The notes: generated by a model not told the origin, from the letters alone. A stretch of DNA of 64,000 nucleotides from Bradyrhizobium hereditatis (GCF_020329435.1 NZ_JAGKJK010000003.1:1-64000), one strand, 5' to 3'; shown: positions 16,859-26,623, numbered from the stretch's first letter. Numbers and translations: made by a program.

Positions 16859-17884
16859 ATGTTCGGCGCCATCTCAAGGCGCTCGGTAACAGGCGGCGCG
16901 CTGCTGCTCGCCGCCTTCCTCGCCGCGGACGCCGCCGGCATAGATGACGATCTGCCCGACCTCAAGGACCAGATCACGCGGATGGCCTCCGACGTCGCGC
17001 TCGAATTGCAGGAAGTTTGTCCGCCTGCTTCACCGTCGGATCAGGCGGCCTTCGATCGATGCCGACGCAGCTTGTTCGGCGATTCCGCGCTGCGACGCAA
17101 CCTCGCACCGAGGCTGCTGTGGGGCCGCCGAAATCAGGATGCCACGGCAGCGCTCGATGACACCAATCTCACGCAGTTTGCGCCCGATGTGATCACCGGC
17201 CTCTATCTTTCGCTGTTCATGTACAGCGGCGAGTACAGCGTCGAGTACGTCGAGCGCGAGCGATTGTACCTGATCCGTCTGCGTGCGGGATTCCGCAACC
17301 TGTTGCCGCCCGGGCAATTTCCGTATCCGTTCTGGCACGAAGAGACGAAGTGGAGTGTTTATCAGGCCGCGAACTCGGTTCTGTTCTGGGTCAATCCAAA
17401 GACCGCGAAAATCATCATCGGGCAATTTACCGAGCGGGGCGGCAATAGCCCGGTTGTCGACACGCAACCGATATGGCCCAAGTTCGATGGCAAATGGATG
17501 TGGATGGACAAGGACGGACGCATCCAGCCGCGCGTGACGCTCTTCGATGGCTTGTTCCGCCAGGATAATCCTTATCTGCCCGAGCTTGACTCCACCTACA
17601 GGACGCTGGCGCTGCGGATGCGCGACGCGCAATGCGACAAGTGTCACGTTCCGAACAATCCGATGCCGATGCGCCGGCTGCTGCTGTTGCACACGCCAGC
17701 CCACGCGGCAGGCGAGATCGCCCGGTTATTGAAGACGGTGCTTGCAGACAAGATGCCGCTCGACGATGCAGGCAACGAAGAGCCGCTCGAGCCTGCGCTC
17801 AAACGCGCGCTGCTCGAAAGCGGCGCAGCTTTCGAAGTAACGGTGAAGGCTGCAAAAGATTGGGAAGCGGCACACCGGGAATGA
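16859..17884 (+). CDS. Exported protein with one c-type haem motif
   Basis: Protein of 341 residues, starting 4 bases after the haloperoxidase-like gene. An N-terminal export signal (SRRSVTGGALLLAAFLAADAAG) precedes a mostly polar domain. Near the end, C259-x-x-C262-H263 in AQCDKCHVPNNPMPMRR is a haem-attachment motif, and the nearby methionines could be the axial ligand. The long N-terminal part (Trp- and Tyr-rich, WHEETKWSVYQAANSVLFW) matches no family I know. Its job may be to accept or deliver electrons for its neighbour; that is inferred from adjacency only. Confidence 0.7.
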   Translation: MFGAISRRSVTGGALLLAAFLAADAAGIDDDLPDLKDQITRMASDVALELQEVCPPASPSDQAAFDRCRRSLFGDSALRRNLAPRLLWGRRNQDATAALDDTNLTQFAPDVITGLYLSLFMYSGEYSVEYVERERLYLIRLRAGFRNLLPPGQFPYPFWHEETKWSVYQAANSVLFWVNPKTAKIIIGQFTERGGNSPVVDTQPIWPKFDGKWMWMDKDGRIQPRVTLFDGLFRQDNPYLPELDSTYRTLALRMRDAQCDKCHVPNNPMPMRRLLLLHTPAHAAGEIARLLKTVLADKMPLDDAGNEEPLEPALKRALLESGAAFEVTVKAAKDWEAAHRE

Positions 17885-18022
17885 ATGGCACTCGGCTGAT
17901 CCGGTTGCTGAGCCACCTGCTCCGGGTGATCTTGTTGCGAGACAGGTTATCGTCACACGACGCCTTGATTTCTACACTTTTTGAGCAACAAATTGCGACA
18001 CACAACTCTTGGAGGACACGCG

Positions 18023-18640
18023 ATGATGGGGCGTGGGCTCGCGTTGTTACTGGTAGGGCTGCTCGGCGGCTGTGTGCAAACGACGCTTGCGCCGTCATCG
18101 ACAGCCAGTTTGTCCCCAAGGGACCGGCAGTTGCTCGCCCATCCGCCCTACGCGCAGGTGAGCATTCCGGAGACCTATCGCCGGCATATTGTCGACTACA
18201 CGCGCAAAGAACTGCCAGGCACGATCCTGGTCGATACCAACGCGCGTTATCTCTATTACGTCCTGCCGGGGAGCAAGGCGATCCGCTACGGCGTGACGGT
18301 GGGAGAAGAAGCGCTCGCTTGGTCCGGCGTCGCAACGGTTGGCCGCGTGGCTGAATGGCCGGATTGGATTCCGACGCCGGAGATCCAGGCTCGGCTCGGC
18401 CCCTACCCGAAGCGCGTTCCCGGAGGTCCAGCCAATCCGCTAGGCGCGCGGGCGATCTATCTTTACGAGGGCAACAAGGACACCCTCTACCGCATCCATG
18501 GCACCAACCAGCCGGAGTATATCGGTCAGGCCATCTCATCCGGCTGCATCCGCATGCTCAACGAAGACGTGATCGATCTCGTGAACCGGGTGAAGCTGGG
18601 CGCGATCGTCGTCGTCCTCCCGCCGGGTCGGAGTGCGTAG
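18023..18640 (+). CDS. L,D-transpeptidase lipoprotein (YkuD family)
   Basis: Cell-wall L,D-transpeptidase of 205 residues. The start at 18023 (a second ATG at 18026) follows TTGGAGGACACGCG. Signal and lipobox LLGGC imply lipid anchoring at residue ~17. The YkuD catalytic motif is complete: IHGTN, then SSGCIRM with nucleophile C175. Preceding blocks ILVDTNARYLYYVLPG and YGVTVGEE are typical of the family in Bradyrhizobium, which has many paralogues. It would form 3-3 peptidoglycan crosslinks or attach proteins to peptidoglycan in the periplasm. Confidence 0.93.
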   Translation: MMGRGLALLLVGLLGGCVQTTLAPSSTASLSPRDRQLLAHPPYAQVSIPETYRRHIVDYTRKELPGTILVDTNARYLYYVLPGSKAIRYGVTVGEEALAWSGVATVGRVAEWPDWIPTPEIQARLGPYPKRVPGGPANPLGARAIYLYEGNKDTLYRIHGTNQPEYIGQAISSGCIRMLNEDVIDLVNRVKLGAIVVVLPPGRSA

Positions 18641-18697
18641 CGCGTGACGCAAAGCTAGGGCTTCGCGAGGCTCGTGGCCGCCTGCTCCGTCCTCACA

Positions 18698-19456
18698 TTA
18701 ACCGCGCAACAGCACGGCCTCCCGAAGGGTTCGGCTTGAACCTAGGATGGAGAGCAGCCCCAGCGCCATCAGCAGCACGCCAAGCCAGGTTGCCGTCCAG
18801 CCCAGACCGTCATCGGCTGCTTCGGCGATGGGAAAAGCAACCGACCCGACCGTAACAGGCACGGAGGCGTCGACCGCGTTTCTAGCCGCCGGCGCGGCCG
18901 CCAGAAGCGTCTCCACGTCGACCTGGCGCGGTGCGCCATGGTCAGGCGTGAGCCGGTCCGTCGCGAGTTTCTCGATGGGTGCCCGCGGCACGAAGGCCGC
19001 AGCCCCCGTAGTTACGACGGAAGCGGCATCAGCCACCTTGAGCTCGGGCGCGGGCGGCATCGGCTGAGACGATTCCGCCGGTGCGGAGCGCAGCAGCTCC
19101 GCACGCGCGTCCGCGACCGCCTTGCGCTTGCGCTGCGCGCTCTCGTTCTCCGCGGGAGCGGCGACACGAGGCTTCGTGGGCCGATGACGAACCTGCTTCT
19201 TCACCGCGGTCCCCTCGGCAGCCTGGAACCAGCATCTGCGGCCGCCATCGAAGCGGTAGACCCAGTGCTGACCTTCCGCCGTCGACTTGCCGGGCCGCGG
19301 CAAGCACTCCTCTTCCGCGGCAGCGGGCGCGGTGGCCTGCTGGGGAGCGGCATTGAAATTGAAGAAGTCGGTAAAAGCATTCGAACACGCAGGCGATGGC
19401 GTGAGACCTGCGAAAAGGACAAGAGCGGCGAAGCAAAATCGCGAATGACCGGACAT
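18698..19456 (-). CDS. Hypothetical exported protein with C-terminal membrane anchor
   Basis: Protein of 252 residues from the ATG at 19456, which has a G-rich ribosome site. An N-terminal signal (MSGHSRFCFAALVLFAG) is followed by a short motif CLPRPGKSTAEGQHWVYRF and GGRRCWFQ, which resembles a segment seen in many Bradyrhizobium secreted proteins. Then comes a long Ala/Pro/Lys-rich linker, and a C-terminal helix WLGVLLMALGLLSILG. It is a likely periplasmic protein tethered by its C-terminus. Function is unknown. Confidence 0.7.
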   Translation of the reverse strand: MSGHSRFCFAALVLFAGLTPSPACSNAFTDFFNFNAAPQQATAPAAAEEECLPRPGKSTAEGQHWVYRFDGGRRCWFQAAEGTAVKKQVRHRPTKPRVAAPAENESAQRKRKAVADARAELLRSAPAESSQPMPPAPELKVADAASVVTTGAAAFVPRAPIEKLATDRLTPDHGAPRQVDVETLLAAAPAARNAVDASVPVTVGSVAFPIAEAADDGLGWTATWLGVLLMALGLLSILGSSRTLREAVLLRG

Positions 19457-19661
19457 GGAGACCCCCCGGTGCTGTGCCCCCGCGCGCACGACCTTTCGCC
19501 CCGACCTAGGTCACAATGCGGCTCAAATCCGGCAACGGGGTGGATTCATTTTGGCCTGCAAAACGAATCCAGGCGTGGGTGCGGGTCCTGCAAGCCGCGC
19601 GAAATACAACCAAGGTGACTTCTGACCTTCGACATTCGATAGGTGATTGAAACCCAGCGAG

Positions 19662-20048
19662 TCAGGTTGCGGCCCGCCTCGATGTGACGGGAATCGCCCC
19701 CATGCAGTGCTGCAATTCGTTCGGCACATTATATTCGCGCATGACAGCCCGACTGTCGCGCAAGCCACACGCCTCTCGCTGCACCACGAACATCCACAGC
19801 GCGTGGCCAGCCTCCGTGACCAGGGTGCGCCGTGCCTGCCGCGCTGACTCCGGAACGCCCGAGCGCGGATGGGCGGCATCGAACTCCCGCAATCTGGCGA
19901 GGGCCGCCTCCAGCGCTCGCCCCAGTCGTCCAAGCGCAACGGCCTGCTCCTGCGCGATCTCATAGTTGAGAACGTCGACGGGAGGGCGATCAAGGCGAAA
20001 GCCGTGGGACATGGGCAACATATAGCGCCACATGGGTCGCATGCGCAA
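19662..20048 (-). CDS. DUF6665 family protein
   Basis: Small cytoplasmic protein of up to 128 residues. I recognise VLNYEIAQEQAVALGRLGR and LVTEAGHALWMFVVQREACG followed by LRDSRAVMREYNVP as the conserved parts of the DUF6665 family found in alphaproteobacteria. Start is uncertain among several methionines (20048, 20033, 20018 area); no ribosome site is decisive. The function of the family is unknown. It is a single leftward gene. Confidence 0.65.
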   Translation of the reverse strand: MRMRPMWRYMLPMSHGFRLDRPPVDVLNYEIAQEQAVALGRLGRALEAALARLREFDAAHPRSGVPESARQARRTLVTEAGHALWMFVVQREACGLRDSRAVMREYNVPNELQHCMGAIPVTSRRAAT

Positions 20049-20213
20049 CGATGCGCCTTACTGCAGCATCTTCGCGCTTTATCGTCGGATGGTTGTCGAC
20101 AGGCGTTCAGGTCTGCTGTTGGAGCAGACGATCGGCCTCCCTGCAAACGCTGCTTCAGGTGAAAGGTTCTCTTGCCGAAGAGGAGGCTCTGAGCCACCCA
20201 GCAAAACGAAAAA

Positions 20214-20232
20214 CCCCGGCGTGAAGCCGGGG
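20214..20232 (-). terminator. Rho-independent terminator of the leftward genes
   Basis: CCCCGGC at 20214-20220 pairs with GCCGGGG at 20226-20232 over a 5-base loop. Read leftward, the stem is followed by TTTTTCGTTTT, which fits an intrinsic terminator for the small gene at 20335-20538 and perhaps the sensor kinase upstream of it. Confidence 0.75.
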
Positions 20233-20334
20233 CTCGAAAAGCCACGGCGTACATCCGGCCATGACGATCGGTTTTTATTTAGCACGCAGTTCTTGAAGAA
20301 AGTGTGACGCTGCTGCTCGCGCCACCGGGCAGCT

Positions 20335-20538
20335 TTACTGACCGAAATTCTCGCCATCTGAACGCAACTGCGACGTCGGGCGCTGCTTCATCAGCGCATC
20401 CATTCCATTCCGGTGCAGCCAGAGCAGCCCCGTGGCAAGCTGCCGCAGATCATTGCGGGCCGCGCCAACAGGCAACCTTCTTGCACGGCGCAGCGCGTCG
20501 GCAGCTTGCTTTTCCAATGCTGACAGCTCGCGTTCCAC
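20335..20538 (-). CDS. Small hypothetical protein
   Basis: A 67-residue leftward frame, charged and helical: ALEKQAADALRRARRLPVG, then NDLRQLATGLLWLHRNG. Similar short proteins occur in Bradyrhizobium as I remember, with no known role. It lies between the sensor kinase and a strong terminator, so it may be transcribed with the kinase. An inverted repeat, TTTCACA/TGTGAAA, lies just upstream at 20585-20607. Confidence 0.6.
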   Translation of the reverse strand: MERELSALEKQAADALRRARRLPVGAARNDLRQLATGLLWLHRNGMDALMKQRPTSQLRSDGENFGQ

Positions 20539-20696
20539 CTGCTGCTCCCGATCAGGTCCCGCTTTGCCAGAGCTCTTTATCGCATTTCACACGCAAGCTT
20601 TGTGAAAGGGATCACTAGCGGCTCAGGCCCGCACTGCATCGGCGCTGGAGCACCGCGCCGCAACGGATGTCATTCTTCTTCCTGCAACCTGCAATC

Positions 20697-22889
20697 TCAA
20701 GCGGCTGGATTGGACTGGAGCTGCTGGGCTGCAATGCTCTCGTCTCGTTCCAGCGGTAGGGTAAATTGAAAGACGGCGCCTCGAGGTTCATTCGCGCTCG
20801 CCCACAGCCGTCCTCCGTGAGCTTCGACCATCGACCGGCAGATCGCGAGGCCCATGCCCATGCCCTTGGCCTTCGTCGTGTAGAAGGCCTGGAATACACG
20901 CTCGACATCCGCCGGGTCCAGGCCAGGACCGGAATCGCGAACCGTGACGAGAATGCCGGTGGCACCCGTCTCGGTGCTGATCGATAGCACGCGTGTTCCG
21001 TCGTCGAGGTCGACCATGGCTTCGATAGCATTGAGGATCAGGTTCAAGATCACCTGCTGCAGCTGAGTGCGATCACCCTGCACCACAGGCAAACCCTTCG
21101 CGAGCCGAGTCTGCAGCGAGATGCGGTGCTTGAGCGCTTCGCTTCGGGTCAGCACGATCATTTCGAGGATGGCTTCGTTGAGGTCGAACCAATCCTTCCG
21201 CGACGGGACCTTGTGGATGAGCGCGCGGATGCCGCCGATGACATTGCCGGCGCGCTTACCGTCCTCAACGATACGGTCGAGGGAGTGACGGACCTCTTCG
21301 AGATCGGGCGGTTGAGCGCGCAGCCAGCGCAGGGCAGCCTGGGCATTGGTCACCGTCGCGGCGATCGGCTGATTGACCTCATGGGCGATCGAGGCTGATA
21401 GCTGCCCCATCGCGGTGACGCGATTGGCGTGCGCGAGCTCCGCCTGCATCGCACGCAAGGCTTCCTCAGCGCGCCTACGTTCGGTGATGTGCCGACCGAC
21501 GCCGCGGTAGCCGACGAAGCGCCCTGCATCATCAAACATAGGCAGCCCGGAGACCGAGACGTAGCGCTTGCTGCCGTCGGGGGCCAGCCGCGCAAGCTCG
21601 AAATCGCGAAACGGCAGGTGGGCATCCAGCGTCTCCCGATGCTTGCGCCAGGCCTCTTCATCGGGCTCCAGATAAGGCACTTCCCAACGTGTCTTGCCGA
21701 TCTCGGAGCCCGGCGCCGGCGCATCGGCAAGCTCTTCCGCGAACTCCTGGTGCGTGAAGCGATGCTGCGCATCGGTCTCCCAATAAACGTCGAAGGAGAA
21801 CTGCACGAGGGTGCGAAAGCGCTCCTCGCTCTGCCGCAGCGCCTCTTCCGCCCGCTTGCGCTCGGTCAGATCGAGCACAAAGCTGACACCTTGATTCGAG
21901 TTTTGTTCGAACATCACCCCACCGAGCAGCACCGGCACGCGGCTGCCGTCTTTCCGGAAGTACTCTTTCTCGGATGGTTGGACGGTCCCCGTCCGTCTCA
22001 GCTCTTCCGCGGCGCGTGCGTCGCGGTCGCGCCATTCCGCCGGCGTCAGGTCCGTCCAGTTCAGCCGACCCGAGGCAAGATTTTCGCGGTCGTAGCCCAA
22101 CATACGGAGAAACGCGTCATTGGCCTCGAGAATGCGACCTTCGAGATCCCAAATGACGATGCCGACGATGTTCGCGTCGACCAGGCGCCGGATCTTCTTG
22201 TCACGCGCCAGGACATCGCCGTGGAGCGCGATGTTCTCCGCAATGGCTTTGCGCCGCCGGATCGCCTCGAGCCGTGCCAGCGCCAGCGCCACCCCAGCCA
22301 GGACCGCGACAATGATGACAGCGATCGTGATCAGCCAGGCTTTGCGTCGTTCGAGCGCCTCGGAGCGCTTGTCCAGATCCACACGTAGAAAGCGCTCATG
22401 ATCCACCATCTGGTCGATCTGGGATCTTATCTCGTCCAGGCTGCGGATCATGGCCATAGCGGCCGGCCCCGAGTAGGTACGGACCGTTTTGACGATTTCG
22501 TCGATCTCGCGCAGCTTTGCTGCAACGGTCGCCGCCAGGTGTCCGGCACGATGGCTCTGCAATGGGTCGCCCGCTACCAGGTCCTTGAGCGCCTGGGCGT
22601 CCCGGCGAACGCTGTCGTCGGAGACACCATAGGCCTTGAGATAGTGCGGATCGAGGGTCAGCAGATATCCGCGCCTCTGCGCCTCCACGTCAGCGATGAC
22701 TGTTTTGAGCCGTTCCAACGTCTCGAGCACCTGGCCGTTGCGCTCGTACGCAACATTCGCCTCTCGTCGCTCCTGCAAGTATCGCAAGCCGAAAAATCCG
22801 GTCGCGACAACCACAGTTAGAAGCGCCGCAACGACCAGCACCAGCGGACGAGCAAACCACCGAAAGAACTGGCGCAGGGATACTGACAT
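20697..22889 (-). CDS. Membrane sensor histidine kinase (CHASE3-PAS-PAS)
   Basis: Hybrid-sensing kinase of 730 residues. A transmembrane helix at 13-33 and another near 187-207 enclose a helical CHASE3-like sensor (with ADVEAQRRGYLLT). Two PAS domains follow (about 235-350 and 360-480), then HisKA with the phospho-acceptor in ASIAHEVNQPIAA, and an HATPase with NLILNAIEA, DSGPGLD and GMGMGLAIC. This layout is common for rhizobial quinone- or stress-linked kinases. No response regulator gene adjoins it, so its partner must be elsewhere. The gene diverges from a Tat-type binding protein; shared control is possible but not shown. Confidence 0.9.
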   Translation of the reverse strand: MSVSLRQFFRWFARPLVLVVAALLTVVVATGFFGLRYLQERREANVAYERNGQVLETLERLKTVIADVEAQRRGYLLTLDPHYLKAYGVSDDSVRRDAQALKDLVAGDPLQSHRAGHLAATVAAKLREIDEIVKTVRTYSGPAAMAMIRSLDEIRSQIDQMVDHERFLRVDLDKRSEALERRKAWLITIAVIIVAVLAGVALALARLEAIRRRKAIAENIALHGDVLARDKKIRRLVDANIVGIVIWDLEGRILEANDAFLRMLGYDRENLASGRLNWTDLTPAEWRDRDARAAEELRRTGTVQPSEKEYFRKDGSRVPVLLGGVMFEQNSNQGVSFVLDLTERKRAEEALRQSEERFRTLVQFSFDVYWETDAQHRFTHQEFAEELADAPAPGSEIGKTRWEVPYLEPDEEAWRKHRETLDAHLPFRDFELARLAPDGSKRYVSVSGLPMFDDAGRFVGYRGVGRHITERRRAEEALRAMQAELAHANRVTAMGQLSASIAHEVNQPIAATVTNAQAALRWLRAQPPDLEEVRHSLDRIVEDGKRAGNVIGGIRALIHKVPSRKDWFDLNEAILEMIVLTRSEALKHRISLQTRLAKGLPVVQGDRTQLQQVILNLILNAIEAMVDLDDGTRVLSISTETGATGILVTVRDSGPGLDPADVERVFQAFYTTKAKGMGMGLAICRSMVEAHGGRLWASANEPRGAVFQFTLPLERDESIAAQQLQSNPAA

Positions 22890-23120
22890 TGGCCTTAGTC
22901 TTCGATGCTAGCGTGAGCGGCTGTTTTCTGATGCCGACGCAGGGCATTGCTAGTATAATCGAAATACAGCCACGGTCCGCACAGGTGAGACGGGAACTGG
23001 CAGATCCAACCGCGCAGATTTACACCGGCTTAAAAGGCCGTCAGTGCCCTCGCAAGGGGCCAGAACGTCACGGGTGGGAGCTTCTGCGCATGTCGTGCCG
23101 ATCCCGGCAGGAGCAACCAG

Positions 23121-24479
23121 ATGGCTCCAGGAAAAAAGTCGCCGAGCAGCCGACGTAACTTCGTCAAGGGATTGGGCGCGACGGGCGTAACGTTGCCTGC
23201 CCTCGCCATGTTGCCGCGGTGGGGTCTCGCACGGGATGTCGCGACGCCCTATGCCAACGCTGCAATCGATTGGAGGCAATCTGCGGGGCAGACGATCACG
23301 CTTGCGGGGGCGATCCATCCCTGGACGAACGCGATCACTCCACTTTTGCCTGATTTCACTGAGCTCACCGGTATCAGCGTCGTTCCCGACTTCCGATTGG
23401 AGACCACGTATCTGGGCGCACTGCCGATCCAGCTCAACCGCGGCGACAGCACGCCCGACGTCTTCATGTTCACGACCTATGGCCAGGGCATCTCGGCGGG
23501 ATGGCTGGAGCCGCTGAACGCCTATTACTCCGACAGGTCGCTGACCGATCTCGGCTGGTACGACGAGAGCGACCTTCTCAAGACCGCCCGTGCCTTTCCA
23601 GTGTGGCGCAGCGGCGAACGCTACGCCATGCCGATCACATCCGAAGCGGTGACGTTGTTCGTCAACAGCGAAGCGCTGAAAGCCAAGCAGCTTCAGGTTC
23701 CCAAGACTTTCGAAGAGCTGCTGGTCACCGCGAACGCAGTCAAAACCGACGAGATGTCCGGGATAGCCATGCGGGCCCAGGCTGGCGGCAATTCGTCCGT
23801 GCCGGCGATGAGCTTTGTGTTCTCCCATGGCGGGGACATGGTCAAGGACAACAAGGCCGCCTTCGCCAGCCCCGAGGCAATCGCAGCGATCGAGATCTAC
23901 GGTCGGTTGCTCAGTCAAGCAGGGCCGGCCGGTGTGAGCGGCTATGAATGGTACCACGTGCTGGACGACTTCCTGCAGGGCCGAACGGCGATGGCGATCG
24001 ATAGCAGCAATTTCGCTACCGACATCTCCAATCCGGCAAGAAGCCAGGTTGCCAACCAGGCCGTGTTTGCTGCCTTCCCACACGCCGCCGGACGGCCGCC
24101 CGTCCCCTTCATGTCGCATTGGCAGGCGTGCATCAATTCCAGGTCACGACACAAGCGGGCGGCTTTTTTGTTTTTGCTGTGGGCGACAAGCAAGCCGACC
24201 TCGCTGAAGGCAGCCGCAGCGGGGCTGGCGACGACACGCGTGTCGGCCTGGTCGAGCGAGGGGTTCAAGAAGGCGTTCGGCGCTCAGGCCGCGGAGGCGG
24301 CGCTGATCAACTTGCAGAACGCCGATGTCGATCGCGCCAAGGCGATCCTCTTCCATCCGCAATCAAGACCGATCCTGGACGCGTTCATGATCGGCGTGAA
24401 TGAAGTGGTCACCGGTGCGAAACCGGCGAAGATTGCCATGGTCAACGCGGCCGAGAAGGCCAATGCGGCGATCCGCTGA
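23121..24479 (+). CDS. Tat-exported ABC substrate-binding protein
   Basis: Family 1 (sugar-type) extracellular solute-binding protein of 452 residues. The ribosome site CAGGAG precedes the ATG. A twin-arginine signal is seen at SSRRNFVKGLG (RR at 11-12), with a hydrophobic stretch ending LPRWGLA. Further blocks are FTELTGISVVPDF, DVFMFTTYGQGISAGWLEPL and HVLDDFLQGRTAMAIDSSNF, all typical of carbohydrate-binding proteins. No permease or ATPase genes are near. The PQQ dehydrogenase unit begins about 400 bases downstream; a link such as supplying or sensing its substrate is speculative. Confidence 0.83.
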   Translation: MAPGKKSPSSRRNFVKGLGATGVTLPALAMLPRWGLARDVATPYANAAIDWRQSAGQTITLAGAIHPWTNAITPLLPDFTELTGISVVPDFRLETTYLGALPIQLNRGDSTPDVFMFTTYGQGISAGWLEPLNAYYSDRSLTDLGWYDESDLLKTARAFPVWRSGERYAMPITSEAVTLFVNSEALKAKQLQVPKTFEELLVTANAVKTDEMSGIAMRAQAGGNSSVPAMSFVFSHGGDMVKDNKAAFASPEAIAAIEIYGRLLSQAGPAGVSGYEWYHVLDDFLQGRTAMAIDSSNFATDISNPARSQVANQAVFAAFPHAAGRPPVPFMSHWQACINSRSRHKRAAFLFLLWATSKPTSLKAAAAGLATTRVSAWSSEGFKKAFGAQAAEAALINLQNADVDRAKAILFHPQSRPILDAFMIGVNEVVTGAKPAKIAMVNAAEKANAAIR

Positions 24480-24883
24480 TAGCAGAGCCTGTTACGGAGG
24501 ACGGCCGCCGATCTGCCGAGCGCGGTGGCCGTGATAAGGTTGACGATGCCGACGGCGCTCCACAAAAAAACAACAATCCGGTCAACTAATGGGCGCGCAT
24601 CGAGGAATGTGTCATGGTGCACCGCACCGACATCGCCGGGCGCAGTATGGGGCAGGCAAGTGCTGGTAATGACGGCATATGCCGCTATGCGTTGAATGAC
24701 GCCCTTCTCGAAAACAACTTCTCACGCAAGCGACTGGAAATGCTGCCGCCTCTCAACGGCAGCTCCGCCGGTCCATGCCACCTATCCCGAGCTCCTGACC
24801 CTATGAGGCTTTGACACCAGAGAAACCTTGCAAGGGTCGCGACGAAAATTCGGCCCAACAAACACACCAAGGGGAGGATACAG
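24480..24883. other. Intergenic region upstream of the PQQ dehydrogenase unit
   Basis: About 400 bases with only weak short frames. A leftward frame around 24500-24622 could encode one hydrophobic segment (IVVFLWSAVGIVNLITATAL) but has no ribosome site I trust. The promoter of the PQQ dehydrogenase gene must lie here; I see no clear sigma-54 or sigma-70 signature. Confidence 0.4.
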
Positions 24884-26623
24884 ATGACTTTGCGTGAACG
24901 ATATCTCGTCGGCTGCGCCGCGCTGGCGGTGGCTTCTCTGGTCACTGTCTCGCCGACGCGCGCTCAGGCGCCGACGCAGCCACCAGAAGCTGCCCTAAAT
25001 GCCGAGGCGGCCCAGAACAACTGGCCGACCTATCACGGCACCTACAAGTCCTACCATTACAGCGGCCTTGATCAGATCAATACCGGCAACGTCAAGAATC
25101 TCGAAGTCGCGTGGATGCATTTCCCCGAGCGCGCCACCCGCGGCGTTCAATCGACGCCGCTCGCGATCGACGGCGTGCTGTACTATTCGGGCTCCTACAG
25201 TCGTGTTTACGCGCTGGACGGCGCGACCGGCAAGACAATCTGGGCCTATGCGCCGGAGCTCGACGAGGACCTGGTCTCCAAGCAGACGCACTCGCCGTAC
25301 AACCGCGGCATCGCCATCGGACACGGCAATCTCTATGTCGGCACGGTCGATGGGCGCCTGATCGCGCTCAGTCTGAAGGACGGCAAGCCGGTGTGGGATA
25401 CGAAGCTGCTGGATTCCAAGAAGGTGACAGTCGGCTTCACCGGCGCGCCGCTGGTCGTGAAGGACATGGTGATCATTGGCGCCCAGGGCGGCGAATGGCC
25501 CGGTCGCGGGCCGATCTTTGCGGTGGACGGCAAGAGCGGACAGAAGAAATGGGAGTTCTTCACGGTCGCCGGTACCGAAGAGGCCAAGGCGACCTGGGGT
25601 GGCGACTCCTGGCGGACCGGCGGCGGCGGAGGCTGGATGCCCGGAACCTATGACCCGGAAACCAACACGGTGTGGTGGGGCACCGCCAACCCCGCGCCGC
25701 TCTACGACTGGGCGGGAGCGGACTGGAAGAAGAGCGGACCGCGTCCGGGCGACAATCTTTATACGACATCAGTCATCGCGCTCGATCCCGATACCGGCAA
25801 GCTCAAATTCTACCATCAGGAGCTGCCGCACGATGCCTGGGACTTCGACTCTTCCGTGGGCGAGTTCGTCATGCTCGACCGTGGCGGCAAGAAGCTCGTG
25901 GTGCACGCCAACAAGAGCGGATACGTCTTCGTCTATGATCGTTCCAACGCCAAGGTCGAGAACGTCTGGCCGCTGGTAAAGAACATCAATTTCGTCAAGA
26001 GCATTGACCCGAAGACCGGCGCACTGATCGGTCGTCGCGACCTCTCGGAAGGCAAGGTGGACCCGCCGTTGTGCCCGGCCATCGCCGGCGGCATCAGCTG
26101 GAATTCCGGCGCCTACAGCCCCAAGAACGGGCTCTTCTACCGGATCGGGCAGGAGTGGTGCATGGAGCTGACCGTCGAGAAGACCACGCCGGTACTGGAA
26201 CCGATGGCCCAGCTCAACCTGGGCGCCACGTTCAAGTTTGTGCCGCCCCCGGACGGACCGGCCCGTGGTCATCTGAGCGCCCGCGATCCGGTCACCGGCG
26301 AGAAGAAGTGGGAGGTCAACTACAAGTACCCGCCGCTCGCCAGCGTTCTCGCCACTGCGGGCAATCTGGTATTCGTGCCGGATGCCGAAGGCGTCGTGCA
26401 CGCTTACAACGCGGACACTGGCGAAGAGCTCTGGTCGCGTAACAACGGCATCGGGCATAATGGCGGCATCATCAGCTACATGGCCGGTGGCAAGCAGTAC
26501 ATCGCCGTACCGGCAGGCTGGGGCAGCTTGGTGGGCGACGAATTTGTCGCGCTTTTTGGCGAGCCCTTCAAGAGCATGTCCAAGAATACCGGAGCGCTGA
26601 TAGTCTTCGCACTCAGGCAATGA
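24884..26623 (+). CDS. PQQ-dependent alcohol dehydrogenase, atypical
   Basis: Eight-bladed quinoprotein dehydrogenase of 579 residues, methanol/ethanol group. ATG follows GGGGAGG, and a signal peptide ends TRAQA. Repeated W-motifs (e.g. GKTIWAYAPE, GKPVWDTK, GEELWSRN) mark the propeller. Metal and PQQ ligands are seen as E204 (GGEWPGRGP), N269 (TANPAP) and D320 in HDAWDFDSS. D322, two residues on, is the extra aspartate of lanthanide-dependent enzymes. The vicinal cysteine pair expected before NRG is absent: 133-142 reads KQTHSPYNRG. It would oxidise a primary alcohol or aldehyde in the periplasm, passing electrons to the cytochrome c encoded next. The substrate is unknown. Confidence 0.9.
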   Translation: MTLRERYLVGCAALAVASLVTVSPTRAQAPTQPPEAALNAEAAQNNWPTYHGTYKSYHYSGLDQINTGNVKNLEVAWMHFPERATRGVQSTPLAIDGVLYYSGSYSRVYALDGATGKTIWAYAPELDEDLVSKQTHSPYNRGIAIGHGNLYVGTVDGRLIALSLKDGKPVWDTKLLDSKKVTVGFTGAPLVVKDMVIIGAQGGEWPGRGPIFAVDGKSGQKKWEFFTVAGTEEAKATWGGDSWRTGGGGGWMPGTYDPETNTVWWGTANPAPLYDWAGADWKKSGPRPGDNLYTTSVIALDPDTGKLKFYHQELPHDAWDFDSSVGEFVMLDRGGKKLVVHANKSGYVFVYDRSNAKVENVWPLVKNINFVKSIDPKTGALIGRRDLSEGKVDPPLCPAIAGGISWNSGAYSPKNGLFYRIGQEWCMELTVEKTTPVLEPMAQLNLGATFKFVPPPDGPARGHLSARDPVTGEKKWEVNYKYPPLASVLATAGNLVFVPDAEGVVHAYNADTGEELWSRNNGIGHNGGIISYMAGGKQYIAVPAGWGSLVGDEFVALFGEPFKSMSKNTGALIVFALRQ

